Shown: positions 52,034-60,442, counted from the stretch's first letter. The stretch is DNA of 64,000 nt from Saccharopolyspora spinosa NRRL 18395 (GCF_000194155.1 NZ_GL877880.1:410202-474201), one strand, 5' to 3'. Notes: a model not told the origin generated them from the letters alone. Translations and numbers: made by a program.

Positions 52034-52534
52034 ATGGCGGCGACAGAAGATGACTTCGCGGAATTCGTCCGGGTGGCACTGCCCGGGCTGATCCGCTACG
52101 GCCATGCCCTGACCGGCAATCCGCACGACGCCGCAGACCTGGTGCAGACCGTGCTGGAGAAGGTCGGTGCCAGGTGGGCGAAGATCAGCCAAAACTGCGC
52201 GGACCCCAGTGCCTACGTGCGCAAGGCGATGGCGAACTCGCACGTCAGCCGCTGGCGGCGGACGCGCCGCGAAACGCTGCTCGCCGACTTCCCGGACGTC
52301 CCCGCCGCCATCCAGCAGGATCGCCTGGAGCACGAGCCGGTGTGGGTCGCGCTGCGATCGCTGCCGCCGAGGCAACGCGCGGTGGTCGTGCTTCGTTACT
52401 ACGAGGGGCTTTCCGAGCTGGAGATCGCCGAGACGCTCGGCGTCAGCTGCGGAACGGTGAAGAGCCAGGCCAGCAAGGCGCTGGCGACGCTGCGCAAGCG
52501 GCTCGGGCCGTTGGTGGAAGGAGGTGACGTGTGA
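52034..52534 (+). CDS. SigE-family ECF sigma factor
   Basis: A 166-residue sigma factor from ATG 52034; GTG 51956 would add 26 residues that do not fit the family. Region 2 reads DDFAEFVRVALPGLIRYGHA and HDAADLVQTVLEKVGARW; region 4 is LPPRQRAVVVLRYYEGLSEL followed by EIAETLGVSCGTVKSQASKA, the helix-turn-helix. It matches the SigE-like group with short length. The next gene overlaps its stop and encodes a membrane protein that is probably its anti-sigma partner. Confidence 0.9.
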   Translation: MAATEDDFAEFVRVALPGLIRYGHALTGNPHDAADLVQTVLEKVGARWAKISQNCADPSAYVRKAMANSHVSRWRRTRRETLLADFPDVPAAIQQDRLEHEPVWVALRSLPPRQRAVVVLRYYEGLSELEIAETLGVSCGTVKSQASKALATLRKRLGPLVEGGDV

Positions 52535-53034
52535 TGGATCTGGAGGACGAGCTGCAACGGGTCTTCCGGGACGACCAGCTGGACATCCCGGTGCGTACCG
52601 GGGCGGAGTGGTCGCTGGTGGCCGCCGCGCGTCGCCGCCGGCAGCGCAACGGCATGCTGGCCGCGACGGGCAGCGCACTCGGCGCGGTACTGCTGGTTGG
52701 AGGCGGGATCGCGCTGGTCAGCCACCAGTCGGACGATCCGCTGCAGCCAGCCGTGCCGCCCGTTGTGCAGCCGGAGCCGAAACCGCGCTCGACCACGCCG
52801 CTGGAGCCGTCGCAGCAGCCACCGGCCCCGCCCCCGGTGCAGCAGCCGCCGGGACAGGTCCCGGCGCAACCGAGCCCGACGGGCACACCGATCCGGAAGC
52901 CGCCGCCACCGGAAATCCTGCTGACGACGACCTCGGAGCCGGACCCGACGACCTCCGAGCCGTCGGTCACCAGCTCCCCGAGCCAAACGTCGTCGCAACA
53001 CCCGGCGACCGAACCCAACACCCCCGGGCAGTAG
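52534..53034 (+). CDS. Putative anti-sigma partner, Pro/Thr-rich single-pass membrane protein
   Basis: A 166-residue protein from ATG 52534 with AAGGAGGTGA 6 bases upstream. Residues 1-45 (LEDELQRVFRDDQLDIPVRT, GAEWSLVAAARRRRQRNG) form the cytoplasmic part; one membrane helix follows (MLAATGSALGAVLLVGGGIA); residues 70-166 are an outside Pro/Thr/Ser/Gln-rich disordered stalk. Position overlapping the sigma gene and topology suggest an anti-sigma factor, but no zinc-binding HxxxCxxC is present. Confidence 0.7.
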   Translation: MDLEDELQRVFRDDQLDIPVRTGAEWSLVAAARRRRQRNGMLAATGSALGAVLLVGGGIALVSHQSDDPLQPAVPPVVQPEPKPRSTTPLEPSQQPPAPPPVQQPPGQVPAQPSPTGTPIRKPPPPEILLTTTSEPDPTTSEPSVTSSPSQTSSQHPATEPNTPGQ

Positions 53035-53094
53035 CCGCCACCCAGCCGGAGGCCCCGCGGCTCATCCGGCGCGGGCTTCCGGCGGTGGGGCGGC

Positions 53095-53655
53095 TCAGAG
53101 GGCGCCGCCAGCCGTCCTGGGAGCCGTTGCGTCGACTCCGTCGTCGCCGACCGTTTCGCGGGCCAGGTAGTTCTCGACGTCGAAGAGGTTGCCCTTGGCC
53201 CGGTCGACCACGTTCAGCAGCGTCGACATCGAGGAGACCTCCTCGACCTGCTCCTTCAGGAACCACTGCATGAACTGCTCGCCGAGGTAGTCGCCCTCCT
53301 CGCGGGCGGTCCTGGCCAGCGTCTCGACCTCGCGGGTGACCTCGCGCTCCTGCTCCAGGGCGAGCGCGACGAGCTCGCGGGTCTCGGTGAAGTCGTTGCG
53401 AACCTGCTCGATGGCCGGGATGGTCGGCTTGATGTTGTTGTCCATCAGGTACTGGACGATCATCATCGCGTGGTTGCGCTCTTCCAGCGCCTGACGGTAG
53501 AAGTGCGCGGCCAGCCGCGGCAGGTCCTCGTTGTCGAACCAGACCGCGACCGCGAGGTACTGCTGCGAGGCGGTGAATTCATTCCGGACCTGCTCCTGCA
53601 GCAGGTGCTCGAACTTGGATTCCTTGTGGTGAATCTTCTTCGCGGTGACAGCCAT
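53095..53655 (-). CDS. Ferritin (BfrB-like)
   Basis: A 186-residue ferritin storing iron as a 24-mer. The four-helix bundle has the ferroxidase residues in LLQEQVRNEFTASQQYLAVA, QALEERNHAMMIVQYLMDNN and FMQWFLKEQVEEVSSMSTL. The C-terminus has a short extra tail. Iron-box-like sites lie upstream at 53691-53781, in the position where IdeR activates bfrB in mycobacteria when iron is plentiful. Monocistronic. Confidence 0.93.
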   Translation of the reverse strand: MAVTAKKIHHKESKFEHLLQEQVRNEFTASQQYLAVAVWFDNEDLPRLAAHFYRQALEERNHAMMIVQYLMDNNIKPTIPAIEQVRNDFTETRELVALALEQEREVTREVETLARTAREEGDYLGEQFMQWFLKEQVEEVSSMSTLLNVVDRAKGNLFDVENYLARETVGDDGVDATAPRTAGGAL

Positions 53656-53690
53656 GCCTTAAATATACTCTGGAATCAGTCCAGATACAT

Positions 53691-53781
53691 TTCAGGTAAA
53701 CCTAATAATGGTATGGTTGGCCTTGGTTCTTCTCTATTTAGCGAAGGCAATCCTCGGACAATTAAGCCAAGGCAAACCTAT
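53691..53781 (-). promoter_or_regulatory. IdeR/DtxR-type iron boxes upstream of ferritin
   Basis: TTCAGGTAAACCTAATAAT at 53691-53709 and AAGGCAAACCTAT at 53769-53781 resemble the consensus TTAGGTTAGGCTAACCTAA; a further weak match (GAAGGCAATCCTC) lies at 53742. Tandem boxes 35 to 130 bases upstream of the ferritin start fit activation by an iron-loaded regulator. The 53656-53860 stretch is AT-rich and holds no gene. Confidence 0.55.
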
Positions 53782-53863
53782 GCTGTTTGTGCTGGTAGTG
53801 CTGCCTCGGCTACCGAAAGTGCCGAAGTTTCGAAACTCGTCACCGATTAGAGTGATTCGTTCC

Positions 53864-53917
53864 GGGTGAAAGGCGTCTTTGGCCGATTTGGTCTGTCAAA
53901 GGCGCCCTTCGCCCGTC
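53864..53917. terminator. Long hairpin after the arginine deiminase gene
   Basis: GGGTGAAAGGCGTCTTT pairs with AAAGGCGCCCTTCGCCC with only G-U wobbles as exceptions, around a 17-base loop. It lies 48 bases beyond the stop of the minus-strand gene at 53965 and probably ends its transcript. Confidence 0.6.
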
Positions 53918-53964
53918 CCCTGGTCAAGTGATCGGGGATGTTTCGTCGTCGGCGAAATCTGTTT

Positions 53965-55167
53965 TCAGGGGTGCAATGGGGCGCGGGTGATGGGGCAGGA
54001 CATGCATCGGGGGCCGCCTCGGCCGGAGCCTAGTTCGGAGCCGCTGATCCGCAGCACCTCGATTCCGGCTTCCTCCAGCCGGGCGTTTGTCTCCGCGTTG
54101 CGCTCGTAGGCCACCACGACGCCCGGTGCCACCGCGAGCGTGTTGTTCCCGTCCTCCCACTGCTCGCGCTCCGCGGTCACTGGGTCCAGGCCGGTGTCGA
54201 TCACCCGAAGGTGGTCGATTTCCATCGCCTCCGCCGCAGCGGTCAGGAAGGGCGTCGGGCCGGACACCTTCAGCTCGCCATCCAGCGGGCGCAGGGTGAA
54301 GGCCTCCAGCGAGTGCTGGATCGCCGGGTACATCACCACCGCGTCGCGGTCGACCATCGTGCACACCGTGTCCAGGTGCATCGAGGCGCGGGCCTGCTCG
54401 ATCGGCACGGCCAGCACGGTGTGCGCCAGATCGTCGGCGAACATCGAGCGGGCCAGCGACTCCGCGCCGGCCGGGGTGGTGCGCTCGCCGACCCCAATGG
54501 CCACCACGCCCGGCGCGAGCAGCAGGACGTCGCCGCCCTCGACGGGCGCGGAGTGCGCGCCGTAGGCCCGGGCGGAGTGCGAGAACCTCGGGTGGTAGGC
54601 GTAGATCAGGTCGGTGAGCGCGGATTCGCGGCGGCGCGCGGGCATCGCGAGGGCCGCGATCGCGACCCGGTCGCGGATCCACACCGAAGAATCGCGGGTG
54701 AACAGCAGGTTCGGCAGCGGGTCGATGGCGAAGTCGTGCGGGTGGTGCATCCGGCGGACCAGGGACTGGCCCTCGGCGGCGGGCAGTTCCTCGAACGTCA
54801 TGCCCGCGATCAGGATTTGGGCCAGCGCGGCGTTGTCCACGCTGGACAGGTGCGAGCGCAGCGTGTCGGCGATGTCCTCGCCCAGCTTGAGCTCGTCCAC
54901 GCTCGCGAGCGCGGCCGCGGCCCGGGCGCGCGTGTCGTGCAGCGCCTCGTTGAGCAGGTCGCGCAGCAGCAGCACCTCGACGCCCCGGTTGCGGAGCACC
55001 TCGGCGAACGCGTCGTGCTCCTCCTGCGCGCGATCGACCCAGGGGATCGCGTCGAACAGGAGTTGGTCGCTGTTGCGCGGCGTGAGCCGCTTCAGTTCCG
55101 TGCCCGGCCGGTGCAGCAGCGCCGCGTGCAGCGGGCCGACCTCGCTCTGGGCGTGTGGTTCGGTCAC
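53965..55167 (-). CDS. arcA: Arginine deiminase
   Basis: A 400-residue enzyme hydrolysing arginine to citrulline and ammonia. Motifs in order: [62 protein letters not shown] with the catalytic His, and the C-terminal [12 protein letters not shown] with the nucleophilic Cys near residue 388. No arcB, arcC or arcD genes are adjacent, so the usual ATP-generating pathway operon is absent here. GTG codons upstream are not in a better context than ATG 55167. Confidence 0.94.
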   Translation of the reverse strand: MTEPHAQSEVGPLHAALLHRPGTELKRLTPRNSDQLLFDAIPWVDRAQEEHDAFAEVLRNRGVEVLLLRDLLNEALHDTRARAAAALASVDELKLGEDIADTLRSHLSSVDNAALAQILIAGMTFEELPAAEGQSLVRRMHHPHDFAIDPLPNLLFTRDSSVWIRDRVAIAALAMPARRRESALTDLIYAYHPRFSHSARAYGAHSAPVEGGDVLLLAPGVVAIGVGERTTPAGAESLARSMFADDLAHTVLAVPIEQARASMHLDTVCTMVDRDAVVMYPAIQHSLEAFTLRPLDGELKVSGPTPFLTAAAEAMEIDHLRVIDTGLDPVTAEREQWEDGNNTLAVAPGVVVAYERNAETNARLEEAGIEVLRISGSELGSGRGGPRCMSCPITRAPLHP

Positions 55168-55319
55168 GACTTGTAGCCTAATCGCAACGAATCGAAACGT
55201 CCGTCATCGGCGATGATTTCGATCAGTCATTAAACAAATTGGAGCAGTTCACGGTCGAATCATTGCGCGCGGTGGCAGATTGGTTCAGCTCAGACTGGTT
55301 CGATCTTTGTCTTTGAAGC

Positions 55320-55490
55320 GGCGAAAGCCGCTTGACCCACGCACGCAGCTTGCATCGCCGCGAGTTCTCAGACGTTGTTTGGCGAGGACAGCCGCGAAGC
55401 CTTGTTGGTCATACGCGAATCGGGGCTCCCGAAGTCCAGGCGGCGTCTGAGGTTGCGCTACCCGCACGGCCACGCAAAACGCTTCTGGAA
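55320..55490 (+). repeat. Dispersed 75-150 bp repeat, copy C
   Basis: Contains GAGGACAGCC, CATACG, GGGGCTCCC, AGTCCAGG, TCTGAGGTTGCGCTACCC and GCACGGCCACGCAA in the order found in copies A and B. A local hairpin GAAGCGGCGAAAGCCGCTT precedes it. The translated remnant EDSREALLVIRESGLPKS resembles copy B (FPEDSPDAT). No gene is present in 55168-55498. Confidence 0.6.
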
Positions 55491-55498
55491 ACAGTCTT

Positions 55499-56308
55499 TC
55501 AGGGGAGCCAGCCGACGCGGCCGCGCAGGGCGGCGTAGCCGACGAAGGCCACCACGTCGATCAGCGCGTGGCCGACGATCAACGGCCACAGGCGGTTCGT
55601 GCGCTGCCAGGCGCGCCCATAGACCAGGCCCATCACGACGTTTCCGACGAACCCGCCCAAGCCCTGGTACAGGTGGTAGCTGCCGCGCAGGACCGCCGAC
55701 AGCCACAGCGCCCGGTTCTCCGACCAGCCCAGCTGCCGCAGCCTGGTCAGCAGGTAGGCCACCACCAAGACCTCTTCGGCGAAGGAGTTGCCGAACGCGG
55801 CCAGTGTCAGCACCGGTGCCCGCCACCACGCCGCGTCCAAGGTGGAGGGTTGCACGGTCAGGCTGAGGCCGAGGGCGTGCGCGACGAGGTACAGGCCCAG
55901 GCCGGGGATGCCGATCAGGGCCGCGAGCCCGAGCCCGCCGGCGAGGTCCCGGCCGGGCCGCGACCGGTCCAGGCCGACCCGCCACAGCGCTATCCCGCCA
56001 CGCCACAGCAGGAACGCCCCCAGACCGCCCCAGGCGCACAGCCGCAGCACGTTCGTCAGCTGCGCCAGCATGTCGATCAGTCCGAGCTCGGCCTGCGGGA
56101 CGTTGATGGCGGCGTGCTGGTCGGCCAGCGGCTCCGGGCGCATCAGGGCGTCCAGCAGGGAGAGCAGGCTTTGCAGGCCGGAGAGCCCGAGGGTCACCGC
56201 GAAGACCACGACCAGCTCGATGATGATCGCCTTGCGCTCCGCTCGGTCCGCGATCACCGCGGGCTCGCCGGGCCGGGTCGGGGTCAGCCATACGCGCAAG
56301 GTGCTCAC
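55499..56308 (-). CDS. CPBP-family intramembrane protease
   Basis: A 269-residue membrane protein from GTG 56308 with about eight helices. The CPBP/Abi catalytic motifs are visible: NSFAEEVLVVAYLLTRLRQL (EExxxR-like, here EEVLVVAYL without the usual Arg spacing), LRGSYHLYQGLGGFVGNVV and HALIDVVAFVGYA. Members cut prenylated or other membrane substrates or confer bacteriocin immunity. The second motif has His in SYHLYQG as expected. Start codon choice follows family length. Confidence 0.85.
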   Translation of the reverse strand: MSTLRVWLTPTRPGEPAVIADRAERKAIIIELVVVFAVTLGLSGLQSLLSLLDALMRPEPLADQHAAINVPQAELGLIDMLAQLTNVLRLCAWGGLGAFLLWRGGIALWRVGLDRSRPGRDLAGGLGLAALIGIPGLGLYLVAHALGLSLTVQPSTLDAAWWRAPVLTLAAFGNSFAEEVLVVAYLLTRLRQLGWSENRALWLSAVLRGSYHLYQGLGGFVGNVVMGLVYGRAWQRTNRLWPLIVGHALIDVVAFVGYAALRGRVGWLP

Positions 56309-56439
56309 GCGACGAACCGTACCCGGATCGGTGATGCGCGCGGGCGGTCGTTCGAGGTCTGGCAAAACCGGGAAAGCCCGTTCGGAACGGCGCACCGCTC
56401 CCGCTGCGTCGGATCGACGTCGGTCCGGCGGAGGTGGGC

Positions 56440-56799
56440 ATGGACGTGTTCGTGTGGGGCTCGGCGGACACCGAACACGCGGTGCGAGTGCTGGAGGCGC
56501 TGCGCCGCTTCGAGGTGCTCGACGCGTCGCTCGGCTCGGCCGACGTGTTCGGCGTCCGGGACGGCGTTCTGGTGGAGTTGCGGCAGATCGACCCGAGCGG
56601 GTTGCTGGTGCGGTTCGTCGACGGAACCCGGCCCGGCCGCGCGTCGATCGTGGCGCACTCGTTCCTGTGGATTCTCACCCGCCGCGGCGCGGTGGACGAA
56701 GCGATGCTGGTCGGGCCGGGCGTCGAGCCGCTGCGCTTCCGCGACGGACGCATCCAACGCCTGACACCCCTGAGCTCCGAACACTGCACGGACGACTAA
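56440..56799 (+). CDS. Small hypothetical protein
   Basis: A 119-residue protein from ATG 56440, preceded by GGAGGTGGGC. Alternating strands and helices (DVFVWGSADTEHAVRVLEAL, VLVELRQIDPSGLLVRFVDG, EPLRFRDGRIQRLTPL) suggest a compact alpha/beta fold. No signal, membrane helix or catalytic motif. No family recognised. Confidence 0.6.
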   Translation: MDVFVWGSADTEHAVRVLEALRRFEVLDASLGSADVFGVRDGVLVELRQIDPSGLLVRFVDGTRPGRASIVAHSFLWILTRRGAVDEAMLVGPGVEPLRFRDGRIQRLTPLSSEHCTDD

Positions 56800-56813
56800 A
56801 CCAGCGAGGGGTG

Positions 56814-56868
56814 TGAAGCGAACGGCCTGTTCGCGCCATCTATTGAGGTGAACGGTGCGTTCGCTTCA
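56814..56868. repeat. Hairpin repeat with TCTATTGAGGTG loop, copy 1
   Basis: Arms TGAAGCGAACG (56814-56824) and CGTTCGCTTCA (56858-56868) pair perfectly. The loop carries GCCATCTATTGAGGTGAAC. It follows the 56440 gene stop by 15 bases. Same element at 56906 and 57208. Confidence 0.75.
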
Positions 56869-56905
56869 TTCACGCGGAGCGGCGCAGGTGTTGGTGGGAT
56901 GGGGT

Positions 56906-56948
56906 GAACGGACCGTTTGTGCCGTCTATTGAGGTGAACGGTCCGTTC
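56906..56948. repeat. Hairpin repeat with TCTATTGAGGTG loop, copy 2
   Basis: Arms GAACGGACCGTT and AACGGTCCGTTC pair perfectly; loop GTGCCGTCTATTGAGGTG. Arm sequence differs from copy 3 at positions that still pair, so base changes are compensated. Confidence 0.75.
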
Positions 56949-57010
56949 GCTTCGTACCTGCGACGCGTAGGTAAAGCAACGCCGCACAGCGAGTTCCCAA
57001 CGGGCATCTG

Positions 57011-57200
57011 TCAGGGCTGGCGCTGCGGGAATTCCTCGACGTCTAGCAGCGCCGGGTGCAGGCGGCGGAGGGCCGGAATGTCGGCCTGGTGGCCGCCTTC
57101 CTCGAACCACTCGAACATCCGGTCCCGGCCTTCGATCCGGGCGACTTCGTAGCGGGTCGGGGTGCCCTTGACGCGCTGGAAGTTCTCCGCGTGTCGGGTT
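57011..57200 (-). pseudogene. 3' remnant of an unidentified gene between hairpin repeats
   Basis: The minus frame reads AENFQRVKGTPTRYEVARIE, GRDRMFEWFEEGGHQADIPA and LHPALLDVEEFPQRQP before TGA at 57011. It looks like real protein but has no start codon before the flanking repeat at 57208, and copy 2 of the repeat lies just beyond its end. It seems to be the C-terminal 60 residues of a lost gene. I do not recognise the family. Confidence 0.5.
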
Positions 57201-57207
57201 GGGTGGA

Positions 57208-57254
57208 GCGAACGGCCTGTTCGTGCCGTCTATTGAGGTGAACAGGCCGTTCGC
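57208..57254. repeat. Hairpin repeat with TCTATTGAGGTG loop, copy 3
   Basis: Arms GCGAACGGCCTGTT (57208-57221) and AACAGGCCGTTCGC (57241-57254) pair perfectly; loop CGTGCCGTCTATTGAGGTG. It lies 19 bases after the stop of the DUF2470 gene on the minus strand and may terminate it. Confidence 0.75.
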
Positions 57255-57272
57255 TTCAGCCCACCCGGCGCT

Positions 57273-58052
57273 TCAGCCCTGGCGTTGTTGGGCAAGGAAC
57301 GGGCAGCCGACGAGTCGGCGGAGTTCGGCGCCGAGGTGTTCGGTCGTGCTCACCGGGCGGGAGAACGCCAGCCGCACGTCGTGATCGCCGTCCGCGGACT
57401 CCACCCGCAGTCGCAGGCCGTACTTGTCCAGGCCCAGCGGGCGGATGTGCCCGCCGTGCAGCTGCTCCGGAAGGTGCCGGGCCAGCAGTCCGACGACGTC
57501 GCGGTGCGAGAGCTCGAGGTGCCGCAGCCACGCGTCTTCCTGCAGGCAGAACGGATCAGGCGCGGCTGCCTGGAATTCCGCCGGGTCCACCGAGCTGGTG
57601 CCCTCGGAGTCCGCCAGCACGAGCGACGCGCACTCCAGGCGCAGCACGCTCGCGCCGTGCCCGGCGTCCAGCAGCCGCGGGTCTGGTCGTTCCGCGGCGA
57701 CCGAGAGGACCTCGTCGCGGGCCTCCGCGCCATCGAGCAGGCGCACCAAGCCGGTCAGCCACAGCAGTCCGCGCACCGGCTCGCGCAGCCGGACCGGCGT
57801 CGGGTCGGTGAGTTCGAGGACGGCGGCGAGTTCTGCGCGCGGGGCTTGCCAGGCAGTTGCGATCAGCGGGTGTTCGTCGGCCAGCAGAACGGTTGCGGCT
57901 CCGTCGGAGTGCACGTGGTGCAGCAACGGTGCGATGCGCGCCGAGGCCTCGCTGGCCGGCAGGAGCGCCGCGCGGCCGCCGCGCTTGGCGATGCTCTTGG
58001 CCCGTTCCGCAGCGCTCGGCGTCGCAGGCCGGCGGATGGTCGTTTCGCCCAC
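57273..58052 (-). CDS. DUF2470 protein, HugZ-like, iron-regulated
   Basis: A 259-residue protein. The N-terminal part (ERAKSIAKRGGRAALLPASE, PLLHHVHSDGAATVLLADEH) resembles the split-barrel half of heme-utilisation proteins; the C-terminal 90 residues are the DUF2470 domain (LRHLELSHRDVVGLLARHLP, DVRLAFSRPVSTTEHLGAEL). Relatives bind or degrade heme to release iron. A perfect iron box overlaps its promoter (58065-58084), 13 bases before the start, so it should be repressed when iron is plentiful. The catalytic residues of HugZ cannot be checked by eye. Confidence 0.82.
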   Translation of the reverse strand: MGETTIRRPATPSAAERAKSIAKRGGRAALLPASEASARIAPLLHHVHSDGAATVLLADEHPLIATAWQAPRAELAAVLELTDPTPVRLREPVRGLLWLTGLVRLLDGAEARDEVLSVAAERPDPRLLDAGHGASVLRLECASLVLADSEGTSSVDPAEFQAAAPDPFCLQEDAWLRHLELSHRDVVGLLARHLPEQLHGGHIRPLGLDKYGLRLRVESADGDHDVRLAFSRPVSTTEHLGAELRRLVGCPFLAQQRQG

Positions 58053-58064
58053 TGCTCACCTCCA

Positions 58065-58084
58065 AAATTAGGCAAGCCTAATTT
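58065..58084 (-). promoter_or_regulatory. Perfect IdeR/DtxR-type iron box
   Basis: AAATTAGGC-AA-GCCTAATTT is a 20-bp perfect inverted repeat close to the consensus TTAGGTTAGGCTAACCTAA. It ends 13 bases upstream of the DUF2470 start on the minus strand, a repressor position. The flanking 58085-58360 stretch holds no gene I can support. Confidence 0.8.
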
Positions 58085-58360
58085 AATTCCCTGGTGCGGG
58101 GAAGTCGTCCTCCCGGGTGATGTGCGGTCCGGGACGCCCTGGGCCTGATACGTCGCCCGCGAGTTGATCCGCACACCCCTCTTAGTACCAGCTGGAACGT
58201 CGTCGTGGGGAGCCAACCGCAGCAGTGCGCGAAGGGGCGGTGCGAGCGCTGTTGGCGGCCGGAGGATGATGATGTCCAAACCAGGCGAGGGAGGCCTAAA
58301 TGACCCCGCCAGACGTCCGTTTATCGGGCACCTTTGTTCACTGGCCGGTACGGCATTAGC

Positions 58361-59236
58361 GTGTCAGCCGTGTCAAGCGCTGTTGAGCTTCGCGCGCCCG
58401 GTCCGCGCGGCATCCCGCCCCTGTTCGCCCGACTGGTTGACGACGCCGCGCTGTTCCCGCCGGGAACCGCAGGTGTGCCGCAGGCGGTGGCCGACCACCT
58501 GGACGCGCGCGGCGGCGAGTACACGGGCCTGCTGGGGCCGATGCTGTGCAAGGCGTCCCGGCTGGCCGAGTTGATCACCGAGCTGGCGAAGGCGAAGCCA
58601 GCTTCGCCGGTGCCGCTTTCGCTGGTGTGCGACACCGGGCTGGGCGGCGTGCCCAAGGCCCTGTCCATCATCGAGGGGCGGCAGGAGCTGCTGGCGCTGC
58701 GGATGGTCGAGATGCCCGCGCCGTCGGACGTCGACGACATCTGGCTGGAGCGGGTCTCGGAGTTCGTGCCCGAGGACATCATCCGGGTCGTCGAGCCGCG
58801 TCGCGGCGGTGACGGGTGGCTGGCCGGCATCCGGCGGGTCGCCGAGCACGGTTGCTGGCCCAAGCTGCGCTGCGGCGGGCAGACCGCCGAATCGGTGCCG
58901 TCCATCGACGTGGTCAACGACTTCCTCGCGGTCGCCGGCACCCTCGACGTGCCGTTCAAGACCACCACCGGGCTGCACACCGCGGTGCGCGGCACCGATC
59001 CGGAAACCGGCTTCACCCACCACGGCTTCCTCAACATCCTCGTCGCGACCGCGCGCTCGCTGTCCGGCAAGGACGTGCGGGCGGCACTGGCCAGCACCGA
59101 CGGCCCCGCGCTGGCGGAGGAGGCGCGCGCGCTGTCCGACGACGCTGCCAACGCGGTGCGCGACGTCTTCGCGTCCTACGGCTCGTGCTCGTTGCAGGAC
59201 CCGGTCGCCGAACTCGAAGGATTGGGGCTGCTTTGA
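58361..59236 (+). CDS. Conserved protein of unknown function, coupled to fumarylacetoacetase
   Basis: A 291-residue protein from GTG 58361 (GTG 58370 also possible). RGIPPLFARLVDDAALFPPG opens the chain; LVCDTGLGGVPKALSI, KLRCGGQTAESVPSIDVVND and FKTTTGLHTAVRGTDPETG follow, with a GFLNILVATARSLSG segment. It looks like an alpha/beta barrel. I know no function. Its stop overlaps the TTG start of fahA (TTGA), so the two are made together, which points to a role in the same aromatic amino-acid breakdown step or in handling its product. Confidence 0.75.
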   Translation: MSAVSSAVELRAPGPRGIPPLFARLVDDAALFPPGTAGVPQAVADHLDARGGEYTGLLGPMLCKASRLAELITELAKAKPASPVPLSLVCDTGLGGVPKALSIIEGRQELLALRMVEMPAPSDVDDIWLERVSEFVPEDIIRVVEPRRGGDGWLAGIRRVAEHGCWPKLRCGGQTAESVPSIDVVNDFLAVAGTLDVPFKTTTGLHTAVRGTDPETGFTHHGFLNILVATARSLSGKDVRAALASTDGPALAEEARALSDDAANAVRDVFASYGSCSLQDPVAELEGLGLL

Positions 59237-60438
59237 CCTGGATCGAGGACCCCGAGTTCGCCCCGGACAAGCCGTTCGGCCCGCAGACGCTGCCCTACGG
59301 GGTGCTGGTGACCGGCGGGGGACCGGTCATCGCGGTGCGGGTCGGGCGGCATGCGCTGCCGCTGCGCGGCATTGCCGGGGCACTCGGTCCTCGACTCGCC
59401 GAGCTCGTCTCAGGTGCCTCGCTCGACCCGTTGCTGGCAGCGGGCCGCGACCGATGGCACGAGCTGCGCGAGCGGCTCACCGAACTCGTCGCGGCCGACC
59501 GGGCGCCGACCGGTGCGGGGCTGGTGCGCACCGACTGGCACACCCTGGTGCTGCCGTTCGCGGTCGCCGACTACGTCGACTTCTTCTCGTCGCGGCACCA
59601 CGCCGAGAACGTCGGCCGCATCTTCCGCCGCGCCGCCGCGCCGCTGCCCGAGAACTGGACGCACCTGCCGATCGCCTACCACGGCCGGGCGGGCACCGTT
59701 TACGTCTCCGGCACCGACATCCACCGCCCGCGTGGGCAGCGCAGGGCCGCCGGTGACCTGCAGCCCGCGTTCGGCCCGACCCGGCGGCTGGACTTCGAAG
59801 CGGAGGTTGGGTTCGTCTGCGGCGGCGAACCGGCCGCCCAGGTGCCCACTTCGGACTTCGCGGAGCACGTGTTCGGCGTGGCGCTGGTCAACGACTGGTC
59901 GGCGCGGGACATCCAGGCCTGGGAGTCCAATCCGCTGGGGCCGTTCCTGGCCAAGTCGTTCGCCACGTCCGTCGCCGGGTGGATCACCCCGCTGGAAGCG
60001 TTCGAGCACGCCCGCGTGCCGACTCCGGCACCGGAGCACGTGTTGCAGCCCTACCTCGTCGAGGATGAGCCGTGGGGGCTGGACCTGCGGTTGGAGGTGC
60101 GCTGCAACGAGACGCTGCTGTCCCAGCCGCGATTCGAGCACATGGCCTGGTCGCCCGCGCAGCAACTCGCGCACCTGACCGCTAACGGTGCGCCGGTGCG
60201 GCCCGGTGATCTGTTCGCCTCCGGAACCGTGTCCGGCCCGGAGCACGACCAACGGGGTTGCCTGTTGGAGCTGACCTGGGGCGGGGCGGAACCGATCACA
60301 TTGCAAGACGGTGAGCAGCGGACCTTCCTCCAGGACGGGGACCGGGTGACACTGAGTGGCAGTGCGCCGGGACCAGACGGCTCGGTGATCGGGCTCGGCG
60401 AGGTGACCGGCACGGTGCTGGCTGCGGTTCGGAGGTGA
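59233..60438 (+). CDS. fahA: Fumarylacetoacetase
   Basis: A 401-residue enzyme splitting fumarylacetoacetate into fumarate and acetoacetate, the last step of tyrosine and phenylalanine degradation. VADYVDFFSSRHHAENVGRI (metal Asp and catalytic His region), LPIAYHGRAGTVYVSGTDI, LDFEAEVGFVCGG, VNDWSARDIQAWESNPLGPF (metal-binding Asp) and GTVSGPEHDQRGCLLEL are all present. Start is TTG 59233 inside the upstream stop. An IclR regulator follows 5 bases later. Homogentisate dioxygenase is not in the window. Confidence 0.95.
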   Translation: MTWIEDPEFAPDKPFGPQTLPYGVLVTGGGPVIAVRVGRHALPLRGIAGALGPRLAELVSGASLDPLLAAGRDRWHELRERLTELVAADRAPTGAGLVRTDWHTLVLPFAVADYVDFFSSRHHAENVGRIFRRAAAPLPENWTHLPIAYHGRAGTVYVSGTDIHRPRGQRRAAGDLQPAFGPTRRLDFEAEVGFVCGGEPAAQVPTSDFAEHVFGVALVNDWSARDIQAWESNPLGPFLAKSFATSVAGWITPLEAFEHARVPTPAPEHVLQPYLVEDEPWGLDLRLEVRCNETLLSQPRFEHMAWSPAQQLAHLTANGAPVRPGDLFASGTVSGPEHDQRGCLLELTWGGAEPITLQDGEQRTFLQDGDRVTLSGSAPGPDGSVIGLGEVTGTVLAAVRR

Positions 60439-60442
60439 CGCG

